A DNA stretch of 64,000 bases from Straminergon stramineum. Lineage: Eukaryota > Streptophyta > Bryopsida > Hypnales > Calliergonaceae. The notes under the pieces were generated by a model. It did not search any database, was not told the origin of the DNA, and saw only the letters and a list, made by a program, of their open reading frames with translations. Positions within the stretch are counted from its first letter, which is position 1. Every line of letters starts with the position of its first letter. The stretch is taken from positions 5,396,501 through 5,460,500 of the forward strand of contig OY987269.1 in NCBI GenBank assembly GCA_963920665.1, written 5' to 3'. This document shows, piece by piece, positions 1-11,143 of the stretch. Made by a program: the position numbers and the translations under genes.

Positions 1-321
1 CCCACAAGGTCATATTCATTATATTGAGAGTTTTCGTAGATTTTGAGACAAAATGTTAGTTATTGAAAAATTTATTTAAAAAAATAGTAATTGTAACCAA
101 AAATAAATAATGCTCAAATAATGATTTCATAATGAAATTCTAAAAATTTGTGTTGTTACCTATTTACAAAAAAATACTAATAAAGAGATAAAGTGATTTA
201 TGCTCGAGTCAAGAATAAAAATGAGACTGTGAAAAGTCTCAGTATAACAAATATAGCCTTCCACTATGAAATTTTGACTATAGATAAAGAATAAAAAAGA
301 AAAAATTTTGTAATTAGAAAC

Positions 322-586
322 CATTAGAGGAGTCTTAGAGGGTTTGGAGGGCTGCGTGTGCCCTTAGGTTCCCAGACCCTGAGATTTGTCTCACAGTAGT
401 TGCCTGACGTGGCACAGCGACTACCATGTCACTTCTTCTTTTAAAATTTTTTTCTTCAACTTTCTTTTACATTTTCAAATTTAAAAAAAATATAATTCAA
501 AAAAAAAATCTAACAATGGCCGTTTCCGGACTGTTGGGAGAACATGCCCGAAATAGCCCTCCAAACCCTCAAAAACTCCTCTAATG
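322..586. mobile_element. MITE with CATTAGAGG-type inverted ends
   Basis: A 265-bp element bounded by an imperfect inverted repeat of about 33 bp. The left end reads CATTAGAGGAGTCTTAGAGG and the right end is its complement, ending CTCCTCTAATG. The same terminal motif bounds the element at 10146-10457 and, decayed, one near 6857-7110. No target duplication is clear. The ends would fit a TA duplication (TA|GAGG...CCTC|TA), but that is not proven. The interior has no coding capacity. Confidence 0.7.
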
Positions 587-1450
587 CTTTCTTGTTTGCA
601 CTTCATGGAATTGGGCCTGCCACCTCGTATTGTCACATGGCACCTCCCAAAGTTGCCGAGGGGCCCGCAGCTGAAGGAGAAAAAACTTTGAAATCATATG
701 ACAACATTGAATTTGGAAAGTATTATGCAATTGGCCTTGGAAGGACCTCACAAAGACTATAACAACATAATAGAAGAGGCCACTGTCTTGTGGAAGAATT
801 TTTCTAAGTTTCACCATTTATATGCGAATCTTGAGCGGTACCTTACAAGGGCAACAAAAGAAATATTTGAAGAATATGAAATTGATACTTCGTAAACTCT
901 TTTGATTTCATGCAACCTTTTCATAACCATCCTCAACTCCATATTGCATTGGTTGGGAGGATCCTTGGCCTTCAAGTGGTGAAGGGCTTTGCTAGATTCA
1001 ATTCTTGCTAAGGATGCACTATTAATTAGTACTTTCATTTTTCATTTTTTTTTCTAGATTTTATAGAAATTTTGCAATTTAGCTGGTGCCAATTTCAATT
1101 TGGAAGAAATTGGCCAGTGAGAAATTGAATTTATAGGAAATAAACCAATACTTTTTGCGATTCAAAAGATGTAACCGGAGCCCCATTGAAAAATAACCGG
1201 TTCATTTTCGTGGAAGGAGGAAATCAGCTGGAGGACCTAGAAAAATTTCCCGAACACTGCCCCGCCGCTCTTTTTTCTGGCAATGGTGACGTGAGGCCGC
1301 TGCTACAGGTGTATGGCTGACCGGCCTAACAGACTACTGTAGTTCGTTTACACAGACTTAGTTCATGGAAATTCCAATCGATAGAAAGCGCGTGATGTCT
1401 CTTTGTAACTAAATAAGCGTTGAACTCGTCGTGATGATGAACGGAACTGA
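587..1450. other. Spacer without a recognised gene
   Basis: Short frames at 698-895 (+) and 811-1038 (-) overlap antisense to each other, and neither resembles a known family. I see no splice structure or repeat that explains this stretch. Confidence 0.4.
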
Positions 1451-1454
1451 TTAA

Positions 1455-2091
1455 CCCCTAAATGCCCAAGGCACCCAAATGTGGTGTTTAGAAAACTTTG
1501 AAGTTAAGTAAAACCCAACCAAATTTCTATTGTTAGTAGTTTATATTTTTGGACAATTCTTTTTGAAGTCTAGTTTTCGGATCAAAAAACTGATCTTAAA
1601 AATAAAGGATTATGATTTTTTTATTGAAGATTTTGTACAAGGATACCAAGTGCAATCTTGACTTCCCGCAGTGTTGCGGGCTCTTGGAAATGAGCCTCAA
1701 ACACACTAGATCTTGGAGGCAAAATCACATTAGAAATTCATTTACAAAAATCATAGAATAGATTTTGAAAAAACGTAAATTGATTGGGGTTGTGCATGCT
1801 AGGCCCTATAACCTCATATTTTTTTAGTGACCAACTTTTTAGAGTTGACATGCAAAAAGTGAATAGAAAAATTTTCATAGTTTTTACACCCTCATGATCA
1901 AACATTATAATCTTTCAATCTATAAGTAATATTGTTATGTTTTCTTTTCCTATGTGATCTCTAACATGTCTAGTTTGAATTTGTACGGTTACAATTCAAA
2001 AGAAATTGGTACAACTTATGAAAATGTTGACTTTTGGTTCAATTTAGAGCAAATTTCAAGAAGCTCCAAACAGGCCTTGGGCATTTAGGGG
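1455..2091. mobile_element. TTAA/CCCCTAAA element, copy A (intact ends)
   Basis: A 637-bp non-autonomous element with a perfect 18-bp terminal inverted repeat, CCCCTAAATGCCCAAGGC, flanked on both sides by TTAA (1451-1454 and 2092-2095). Its interior is AT-rich, has no long frame, and matches parts of the copies at 6632-11143 and 45656-47171. A TTAA duplication with CCC-starting ends is the piggyBac signature. Because TTAA is palindromic, it could also simply be part of the inverted repeat. Confidence 0.8.
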
Positions 2092-2266
2092 TTAACTGGA
2101 AGACTCAAAATCCTCTCCGCTACCATGCCAGCGGTATGGACACAACAAATTAAATCAACTTGAAGTTAAGATCGGAAGGAGATACGTACTAACCTCCGGC
2201 GTTCTGAAAGATTGTCAAGCCCGGCATCAAAATAATACTTGGCCCGCACCGGTAGTCCATCATCGT

Positions 2267-2503
2267 GGTCGGGGTGAACTGGCCCCCTTGCTCGGCCCCT
2301 CCAAGTCATTCCAGGGGTGCAAGTAAAAGAAAAGCCCCCTATTTTGTGGTTCATGAATTTGTCTTGTACACCTCTCCTCGCTAAACTGGGGTCTCTGATT
2401 GCAAATATGAATTCAAAATTTGCAAATCTTATCATGGGTGGAAAATAAAAAGATTTCAGCGTTTTCCCGAGGGGTCGAGCGAGGGGGTCAGTTCACCCCG
2501 GCC
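2267..2503. mobile_element. GGCCGGGG-ended MITE, copy 1
   Basis: A 237-bp element with inverted ends of about 33 bp: GGTCGGGGTGAACTGGCCCC on the left, and the complement of GGCCGGGGTGAACTGACCCC on the right. It is homologous, in inverse orientation, to copies at 59866-60107, 60108-60350 and 62388-62612, sharing the internal 'aaaatttgcaaat' core. The open frame across it on the minus strand is a by-product of the repeat. Confidence 0.75.
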
Positions 2504-2612
2504 ATAATCGTGAGGCGTTACAAGGAATTAATCTACAGTTAGGAGCCTGGAGGAGCTGAGTAGACCGCTTCTGTTGCAGAATCAGATCATTACTAAAACT
2601 CGTGTATATATT

Positions 2613-2877
2613 TTAAAATAATTAATCTGTGAAAGGGACAAGAGCGGCCACTTCTAACTCAGTAGAGTGCGAGTATGATCCGTACTCTAATGATGATTGA
2701 TTACTTTCTTCGAAGAAGAAAGAAGAGTGCTAGTGCGAGTGCTGGTGCGAAGAGTAACTCGATCAGTGCCGCTCGGACTGGCACTATATAGCACTCTTCT
2801 TGTTTCTTCAATCGCACTCGCACTCTACTGAGTTAGAGGTGGCTGCTCGTTTCCCTTCCACAGGTAATTTATTTTGA
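2613..2877. repeat. Large foldback (nested inverted repeats)
   Basis: The outer arms (about 2613-2675 and 2812-2877) are inverted copies about 60 bp long sharing TAACTCAGTAGAGTGCGAGT. A second pair of arms inside contains AGAAGAGTGCTAGTGCGAG and its diverged complement. The whole 265 bp could fold into one long hairpin. It is probably a MITE or foldback element. A small-RNA precursor is possible but unsupported. Confidence 0.65.
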
Positions 2878-3262
2878 GATACTAGAGTCAATCTATCTAC
2901 AACAGGAGACAGCATGTTATGGAAGCACTTGCAGAGACCCACTCCCTGTGCGTGAGTGTTGTTAGTAGATGAGAGATAGCTACCCCAACGTACAGGGTAC
3001 TCCTAGCTAAGTTATGGCCGAGCGTTACTCCTTCAGTTCGAGCGAATGCATGCCGCTGTTCCACCTCAACCCCTCTCTGTCTCCTCCTGCTGTAATTCTT
3101 GCTTTCTAACTTCCATCATACAGCTGGGTTCATGCGGTACTTCACTTTCGGGAAGTCTACGTCACGAAGCAACTGGGTGATTCAAACGCTTCCTGCTAAT
3201 CCTTCCCAGACTTCCAAGTTTAAGGATTAGCAGAACAGTACTGTGAGTGTGTTCCCGGCCCA

Positions 3263-3422
3263 AATGGGAAAGTTCATTAAAATGGCGGTATTCCATCCGC
3301 CATTTTCTCATTCATTTACTTCTTTAGCTCTAAAATCTAGGGCTGGTATAGATTTCAGAATGGTCTAAACGTAAACGTGCCAAGCTTGTGGAATACCACC
3401 ATTTTAACGAAATTTTTGTTCC
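3263..3422. mobile_element. Short MITE, 'GGTATTCCA' family, copy 1
   Basis: A 160-bp unit with inverted arms of about 35 bp (TTAAAATGGCGGTATTCCA against the complement of TGGAATACCACCATTTTAA). A related pair of arms occurs at 23408-23556. Confidence 0.6.
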
Positions 3423-3597
3423 AAGCGCGCACTGCATGCATGCGTGTGTGGGACGATTTTGAAGTCAATTAGAAGTTCGCCCTTGACGATGATGTTTTAA
3501 TTGATTTCTGATAGGATCCCCTGAGGAGGAGGAGGGCTACCGACTTTTCAATCACCCGGTGTCGGTGTAATTGATTACGACGACAGTCCAGACGATC

Positions 3598-4063
3598 ATG
3601 GCGGACGAGCACCCTGTTGGAAATGGAGCTGTAGCTCATGTGCCGAACGGGGCTGCGGCAACTGCGGTTGGTGCGGCAGGGCTGGCGGGACTGCCTGCGG
3701 CTCACGTGGCGGGAGCGCTCATTCCTCCTGGTCCTGACCTCCCACGTTTCGATATCGAAACTGCTCTCCTGGGTCCCCTGCCAGCAAAGAGCAACATAGG
3801 CTGCCAAATCCATGACAATATTTTCTGAAGCCTGGTCATCAGTGAATGCACAAATGGAAGTACACGAGGCTGTCATCGATCAGCAAGCCAAATTCGTCAC
3901 TGGCCTGGCTTGGACAATGAGAAGGGAGAGTGTTTTGGGAAAAATTCTATTTCGTGATGAAACGTTTATTAACGTCAAGAACAGTTTCCGTATCCTTGCT
4001 GTGTTTTTTAGGAAGAAACGTTTATGGCTACAAATCAGTTATCAGATAGCCTGCAACGAGTAA
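3598..4063 (+). CDS. Unidentified candidate gene, possibly frame-broken
   Basis: A GC-richer patch in AT-rich DNA. A frame from the ATG at 3598 in good context (gatcATGGCGG) runs 76 codons to a stop at 3826. Its product is Ala/Gly/Pro-rich, starting MADEHPVGNG and later containing PRFDIETALLGPLP. An overlapping second frame (3812-4063, shifted by one) reads more like protein, with SSVNAQMEVHEAVIDQQAKF. Together they could be one gene broken by an indel, or exons joined by splicing I cannot resolve (no intron of normal size fits between them). I do not recognise the family. The AT-rich stretch to 4330 looks like a 3' flank. Confidence 0.3.
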
Positions 4064-4335
4064 CGGATAGTTTGATCTGCAATAAGTGACGTGACTGAAC
4101 TTACTCGGCATTTCCAAATGAGGGTTGACTATTTTATCTATTATACATAATTTATGGGGTTATGCTGTCTCGAGTGTGTTGTCGGTGTGTATCCTGATGA
4201 GTTTGGTCATCTTGACTTCTGAGAAGTGTAACACGGATTGCTGTATGGATTCGACAGGGTTGGTCAGGGTTTGACTTTAATTTGTGTGGCTTTGATATTA
4301 TTTGAAAGTTTGTGGATGCCATCTCCTTTCAGTAA

Positions 4336-5240
4336 CCCCTAAAGGACCATTGTTCTCTTTGGGGACAAAATGGATTTTGGGGCAGGTTCCTATGACCTCA
4401 ATTTTTTAGTGAATTTTTTAAAAAACTTTCTCATAAGATAGAAAAATTTACTAACTTCTTGGGAATATAATTATTATTTCAATTGGTGCCCAAGAGCAAA
4501 AGTTATATCACAAAAAGTTCAAATTTTCATTTGGTGGGTAGAAAAAGAAATCCACAAAATTTTTTAAAAAAAATCAATTTTTTTCCTCATAGGTTATATT
4601 TTGATCTATATCTGAAGCTTTGATTCATTCCATGTGGATTAGTGATGTGAAAGTTATGAACAATCTTGTTTTGAAGGCAATATGAGCATCTTTAAAAAAT
4701 AACTTATAGGATTCATTTCACAATTCAATTTTCACAATTTTGTAAAAAAAGTGTTTGACAAGTTTAAGTTTGCTTGCTAGAACAATCTCACCATTGGGAT
4801 TATTGTGTTTCAATCCTATCTTAGAGCTATTAACAATTACATTTTTCTTGGAATCTTGGACCTATTTCTACTTAAAAAAATTTTAATGTATGAAAACCAA
4901 GAAGGTTTTTTTTTGAAATTTTTTTCTAGAATATAAGCTCAATTCTTCAACAAAAAAATATTAAATTTGAAGTCCATAGTGCAAAAAATTTCAACAAAAG
5001 GTGGTCAAAGTCATTAGAAATTGCATGCTAGTGTTCAAAAAAAAGAAACATTTTCAACTTTGAATGAAAATATTTCTCAATCTGTAAGGTCAAGCTTCAT
5101 GAAATTTTTACCATTTGGTCTTAGACAAGTAAAGTACAAGATTCTATGGTTAGATTCTGAAAAAAATTCTTGGAAAAATGCAATAGAAATATTAGTTTTG
5201 AATGGTTTGTGACAGAAAAATGGCCTTGGTCCTTTAGGGG
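4336..5240. mobile_element. TTAA/CCCCTAAA element, copy B
   Basis: 905 bp. The ends are CCCCTAAAGGACCA and its complement, flanked by GTAA (332-335 of this kilobase) and TTAA (5241-5244), so one base of the presumed TTAA duplication has changed. The interior is colinear with 44500-45135 and 45900-46200, and in reverse with 58261-61412. The short frames inside it are not genes. Confidence 0.75.
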
Positions 5241-5955
5241 TTAAGACCAAGGACATTAGAACCAACCTTCAAGAAGCCCTAAGCTACTAGGCATATGATA
5301 AGAAAAATATAAAGCTTCAAGGCTAATTTCACTCCTTATTGGGCACCCTATAGAATCTTGCATGAAATTTCAGGACAGGGGCATGAGTTATTGAATAGGT
5401 CAACAACTAAGTAAATAAATGAAAATAGTCAACCAAATAAGGTAAGAAAACAAGGGTACATTTTACTCATGAATTTTTCACTTCTATACTTTCTCTCTCT
5501 CTATGGGCAATGCCTCTCAAATTTATATGATCCATCCTTTGGATTAAACAATCTCCCTTGTGCAAATCAAGAAACTTGAAATGTAATGTGTTGCACCAAT
5601 GCAACATATGTGATCATTGTGCAACTAAGATTAAAACAAGCCCACACAAACAAGGAAACATTGACTAATGTACGGACAATTTTGATTATTCCAACAAAAG
5701 AATGCCCCAAGGGGTTGGAAATGTACTTTTAAGGGTTATGGAGAATCAAACAAAATGTAAAGTACAAGGTCCATATAGTGCCCATTTAAGATCTAGAAAT
5801 TAATTTGGAGAGGTTAGACTTCTTAAAATATAATTCAGTAATTTTTTCTTGAAAGACAAATGGAATTGGCATCTAACCCAAGTCATTTTATATTTTTTTG
5901 GAACTTTGGGGAATTAGTTATGAATTTTGGAAATTGAAACGCAATGGTCAATAAA

Positions 5956-6053
5956 AGCTTCCACCTCCTAGAATGCACACTATTTGTGCATTATTTAAGC
6001 AATGAAAATTCATAATGTACAAATAATATACATTTTAAGAGGTAGATGCCTCT
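5956..6053. repeat. 98-bp hairpin element
   Basis: Two inverted arms of about 40 bp (CTTCCACCTCCTAGAATGCA and, on the other side, the complement of CATCTACCTCTTAAAATGTA) meet around an ATTT-rich loop. The region 5245-6630 around it holds no recognised gene. Confidence 0.55.
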
Positions 6054-6856
6054 GGAGCCCGACTATCTTACAAAAGACCTTACCAATACTAAAGCAATAG
6101 TATGTTTTATGTTCGATTAAGAAAACCACATTTTATCTCTTCCTTAATTGTTAGTTTGACTTGATTGCTAATGTGGGCAAGGGCATGAGTGCAACTAAAA
6201 GGAATCAAATGGTTTATAGACAATAAATGATGATTTACACAATAGTTCACATTTCATTCATATTGTGTCAAAAGATTATATGAAAATAGAATCAATTATA
6301 AAAATATCAACTAATTATAAAAAATAACATGTTTATCAAAAAATGACATGTTATTGTTTCACATTCTAACCTCCATTGCTTATTGATTAGAGTTTCCCTT
6401 GTCTAGAATCTCAATTTCAATCCCAACAATACTTGAATAATTCCCCTTTCAATTGAAACCCTAAAATTCTACAATGATTTGAAGTTCAACACTACTTTGA
6501 AATACTCTTTCCCAAAGCAAGGTCAAAATCTTCATTTAAAAAATTCTTTAATGAATCCAACCACAAAATCTCGTAGTTAACTGTCCAAATACATATTGGC
6601 TTAAGAGATATTTGATTGAGTGGTGCTTTCACCCCTAAATGCCCTAGGCTTTTTTGAGCTTCTTGGAATTGCTCTAAATTGTGCTCTAAACTAAACCAAA
6701 AGTTGTGGTAAAGATCAATTTTATAAATAAAAACATAATTGTCAAAACTTGAACTAGAGGTATTATAGATCACTTGGGAAAAAAATATCACGTATGGATC
6801 AAAAGATTATATTGCTTGATTAAATGCATATTAATCCTTAAAGCAAATCAATGCAT

Positions 6857-7110
6857 TAGATGTTTTTCAGGCCTCTACGAGACCATTTTAGGTTTGTTCC
6901 CCATTTTGTGAACTAGCCACTATTGTGCAAAATTTGAAAAAAAAAATTCAAATTTCAAATTAAAAAAACCCAATGAAAAAAATGAAAAATAAAAATATTA
7001 TCTAACATGGCCATCTCCTAACCGCACCAAATAGCTGATGTGGTAGAGTTCCCACATTCCCTACAATCTGGGAACTCATAGTCTTCTATAGGCCCCAAAT
7101 GACAATTCAA
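6857..7110. mobile_element. Decayed CATTAGA-type MITE
   Basis: Reverse-complement similarity to the element at 10146-10457: shared blocks include GGGAACTCATAGTCTTCTAT (there GGGAACTCACGGTCTTCCAC in complement) and a 'taacatggccatctcctaac' block matching the complement of the other copy's interior. The outer ends are poorly kept. Confidence 0.5.
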
Positions 7111-7576
7111 TGTTTCAGACCCAAAACTACTTCACAATACTCATAGTCATAGCAATGCCAAAATGTTTGTCTATATTTATTCATTAACAAATTCAACTTG
7201 AAGCTCCTTTAGTTAATTTGTTGAAGTAAACACTCCTAAATTTAAGAATAAGAACCCTTACCAATTCGAATATCATCAGACTTGTATTTCAAAAAGAATA
7301 TTTTATATTCTTCTCCAATGGTTAGATATCATCTTTTAGACTTTTTACCCAAAAATATGTAGATCCTACAACTTGCAGCTCTCTATAATATGTTGATGAA
7401 AAAATTTGGAAATAAATATACATATTTTAACAAAAAATATTTCATATTCATACTTGATAAAAATTGTAAGTAGAAATCCATATAGAGTAAGATTTAAAAT
7501 ACTAAATTATTATGAAGTTTGTGAAAAAATTCAGAAATCACAATCTCGATGGTTGTAACATTGGATAAACAATCTA

Positions 7577-7827
7577 CTCCTTTGTCCCAAAATAATTTCA
7601 TGGTTTGAGAACACTAGTTAAAATAAGCCTCAGATTTTGTCAAAAACCAATGGTATTTTGTATTTGTAATATGAGTTACAATACCATATGCTTATAGTAT
7701 GTGTACTATTAGAGTACTGTTTTGAGAATAATCCTTAGACGCATATTTATTTTTTCTAGTGCAAATCCAAATTGAGCTTATTTTAACAAGTGTTCTCAAA
7801 TTACAAAATTATTTTGGGGTTGAGAAA
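7577..7827. mobile_element. Stowaway-like MITE (Tc1/mariner type)
   Basis: 251 bp flanked by TA on both sides (575-576 and 828-829 of this kilobase). The left end reads CTCCTTTGTCCCAAAATAAT, very close to the plant Stowaway consensus, and inverted arms of about 60 bp share GAGAACACTAGTTAAAATAA. Confidence 0.7.
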
Positions 7828-10055
7828 TATCTCTTTTGATTTTATTTTTTCCAAAAATATGGAAAATCAAGCTAAATATTAACCCCTAAAGGACCAAGCT
7901 GTGTTTTTTTTGGCAATATAGCGATTTGGGGCAACTTGCTACAAACAAAAAAATTCACTATATTTTTTGAATTTTTTATGGATGTAGGGATAAGGAATAC
8001 CTTGCCGCTCTACAAAAAAGAATTTACAATCAAATGTGCCTATGAATAGATACGGGGCAAAATATCATTTTTCATGGATGAAGGGAAGTACGAGCAGGAT
8101 AATTAACAATAAACAGAAATTTGCTTGGGAATGCTTGGAAGAGCTTGAGTAGGGTCTTAGGCAACCTCTTGCCGAAGTTCAAACTGGGGTACTTCTCTGA
8201 CATTTTCTAAATTAATAAATTTGATCTAGTGTAGAAGGAGGTGGTGGCAAAGAGGTAGATTCTTTATAGCTTCCTTTAGCCTAATAGAAAGGTTACTCCT
8301 AATTACAAACTGAAATAAAAACAGAAGCATCTACAAGACCAATTGAATCAATAACCATACGTCATTTGACAAACAACCACCCAAATAAAATTTGATTGTT
8401 AGTAGAAACAATTAGTTATTTAACATGTTGTAGGATGTAGAGTGGAGAGGTTGTTTTTATAATCAAATCCATTGTCCATCTTAAATTCTCAAAGGGTATG
8501 GGACAATTTGAAGATGAGAGCTTGACCACTCATTGTCAAAACATAGGATTTATGTTCAAAATAGAATTTTAGACCTTATTTTGATATAGTTGAATAACTT
8601 ATTTCAAAAAACTTTGAACTAAAAAACCCGTTTGTGATTTTGAGCCTCCAAAAAGAAGTTATGGACAAAATTCAAAGAGGATGTTTGAAAATATCAATGA
8701 AAATGTCCTTTCCAACCCCTCTCTAAAATTTGTCCATAACTTTTGATTGGAGGCTCTAAATCCCAAACGTTTTTTTTATAGATGAAACTTAGCTTGATTT
8801 CCTAACTTTTTTTCATTCAATTTTTTTTGAAATAAATTATTCTACTATGCCAAAATGAGGTCTAAAATTCTACTTTGAATATAATTCCTACTTTTTACTT
8901 AACTTTGATATGAGTTGATTTCTTAGTAATTCTAATTTACATATCTCACATGGTTTGTTTTACCTCTTACTACCACACTTGTATAAAGATCTTCTCTCCT
9001 CTCCTCATGCCTGTGTGAGCAGGTTACTCTAAATGTAATTGTAGATTATGTTTCAATATTCCTATATTGTCAACATTTAATATAGAATATCCTAAAATTC
9101 TACTTCATTGAGTAAGGAACATCTTCAAAATTCAGGGAAAGTGTAATATCTTCAAAATCAACAAGAACGTGATATAGTGTGAGTGAGTTCTAATGACTTG
9201 GGCTTCGCTAACCCAGACCTAATCTCCTCCCTTGCTAGGCCCAATATGCCCATTTGCCCCTTCACTTCAGCTTGGATACAAATTGATCAAGCTTGTGAGA
9301 GTTTGATATTTTGGGTGATTTTTATTTTTATTTTTTCCTCTTCTACAGCTAGTTGAATTCTAGAACTCCATTGTTCAAATTTTGAATAAATCATAGTATG
9401 TGCAAGCCATAAATTGTTGAAAAAAGGGCTTTGTATGAGACTTTTTTGGAAGCTAGTTCCCTATCAAAAAAATTTGGTACATGTTCCCCAATTAAAAATA
9501 TTATAATTTTTTTTCAACATGTGTACAACTTTATTGCAAAAATCAAGCAAAAAAAGTTCCAGAAAAAAAGTGAAATTAACTTGTCCATAAGCCTCCCTGA
9601 ATCAGAGCTACCTAGGATTTGGATGCCCCCAAAAAACATTTTTTTCAACTTTAAATACTACAATCTCACAATCTGTATGATCAAATCCTTCCAATTTTTT
9701 ACTACAATATAATGAAGTAGTCTAATATGAGATCTTATGGTTAGATGCAAAAAAATTAATTTTTCATTTTTAGGAAGCCTTTGCTATCAAAACAACCCAT
9801 TTTGAGTGTTTTTTGGTGAAACATAGTCAAAGAAGTTTAGGGTTAGAGGACTTTGAAGTATATTTTAAAGTAGAGATTCCATAATTGCCGTCAAATGAAA
9901 ACTCTTCATAACTTTCATCTTATTAATCAAAATGGAATGATTCAAAGTTTTCCACATATATATAAATTTTAGAGACCAAGTTCAAATTTTTGTTTCTTCA
10001 AAAAGTGATTTTCCAGAGCTACTCAGACAACAAAAGAAATTAAATATCATACAAT

Positions 10056-10538
10056 CACTAGAAGAAATCCATTTTTTCTATGGCGTGTTTTTCGTGATGA
10101 CTACTTGTTTTTATGTCAACAATGACATTAAACATGTTATCAAGACCATTAGAAGAAAAATGAGCTCCTGTGGAAGACCGTGAGTTCCCACAAGTTCCCA
10201 CAAGTTCTGGGACTGTAGGAACTCTACTACACCATCTTGCTAATGTGGTTAGGCGACGGCCACGTTAGATATTAATAAAAAATTCATTAAAAAAAATTTG
10301 AAAAAAAAATTCATTTAAAAAATTCATTTTTTAAATATTTTAATCATTCTTTTTTTTCTTTTTTAAATATTTTAAAATTCTGGCCAACCTGGCTGGTTCC
10401 CAACTTGGGAAACTGGCCTAAAATAGCCCTCCAAGGCAGCCGAATCCCATCTAATGGTTAGTTGTAACATCAAACATAACATAAAAACAAGGGGGGGTCA
10501 CAAAAATGCGTCATAAAAAACATGAATTTTGTCTAGTG
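10056..10538. mobile_element. CACTA-type MITE with AAT target duplication
   Basis: Ends CACTAGAAGAAAT and complement CACTAGACAAAAT, with sub-terminal similarity extending about 45 bp. Flanked by the exact 3-bp duplication AAT (10053-10055 and 10539-10541), as expected of CACTA (En/Spm) elements. It contains a second MITE at 10146-10457. Confidence 0.8.
10146..10457. mobile_element. CATTAGA-type MITE inside the CACTA element
   Basis: Ends CCATTAGAAGAAA and complement CCATTAGATGGGA. The interior shares 'tggccacgttaga' and 'agccctccaaggc' style blocks with the element at 322-586. It is the innermost level of the nest at 6.6-11.1 kb. Confidence 0.65.
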
Positions 10539-11143
10539 AATAAGTCAATAACTTTTTAACCATGTAGTCAAAAGTTATGAAAATTGTTGTGCCTTAAAGC
10601 TACCCTTTGATCATGTGTTGTGCAAAAGTTTTAATCCAAAAATTGAAAAATTCCATTTGTAAGTGGAAGACCAAAATACTATATTGCCAAAAAGATGCTA
10701 CTTAGTCCTTTAGAAGCTAAAACTATAAAAGTGATTTGAAGTTTGTCAATCTACTTTGTACATGAGAAATCAAAAATTGAGGTTATGAAAAAATATGAGG
10801 TTTAAGAACATAACATGTACAACCATAATCAATTTACAACTTCTTAGAATCTACTCTTCAATTATTTTAAACAAATTTCCAATGTATTTTCCCCCCTAGA
10901 TCTAGCCCACATGTTTGAGGCTCATCTCTAAGAGCCTCTAGCACTAAAAAAACAAGATTTGCAATGGACACCCTTTCCCAAAATCTTCTATAGATAATTT
11001 TTTTCAAAATTATAGTCTTAATGCTTTAAAACACTTTAAAGGATATTCAACTAAAAAAATATCAAAGATAGTACTTTGTTAAGATTTTATTAAACATGAA
11101 AGTTCACGTTACACCAAAATACAAAGCCTTACATATTTAGGGG

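Larger units (their letters stand above)
7883..10716. mobile_element. TTAA/CCCCTAAA element, copy C (carries nested insertions)
   Basis: Left end after TTAA: CCCCTAAAGGACCAAGC, then TTTTGGCAATATAG. The right end in complement reads CTTCTAAAGGACTAAG followed by the same TTTTGGCAATATAG, giving inverted repeats of about 45 bp. The right flank is CTAA. The interior at 9850-10050 and 10540-10700 is colinear with copy H (30340-30720). A CACTA element (10056-10538) sits inside. Without it the element would be about 2.35 kb. The frames at 9431-9712 and elsewhere are not recognisable proteins. Confidence 0.7.
6632..11143. mobile_element. TTAA/CCCCTAAA element split by nested insertions
   Basis: The left piece (6632 to about 6830) matches the right end of copy A in reverse complement. 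The right piece (about 10717-11143, ending TTTAGGGG-TTAA) matches the rest of copy A in reverse complement and resumes almost where the left piece stops. Flanks are TTCA and TTAA. The 3.9 kb between the pieces contains copy C, a Stowaway-like MITE and a decayed CATTAGA MITE. Joining the pieces into one element is an inference from this alignment by eye. Confidence 0.6.

Noticed and set aside
2166..2435. 89-codon minus-strand frame
   Set aside because: It lies mostly inside the GGCCGGGG MITE at 2267-2503. Similar fragments appear in the other copies in different frames.
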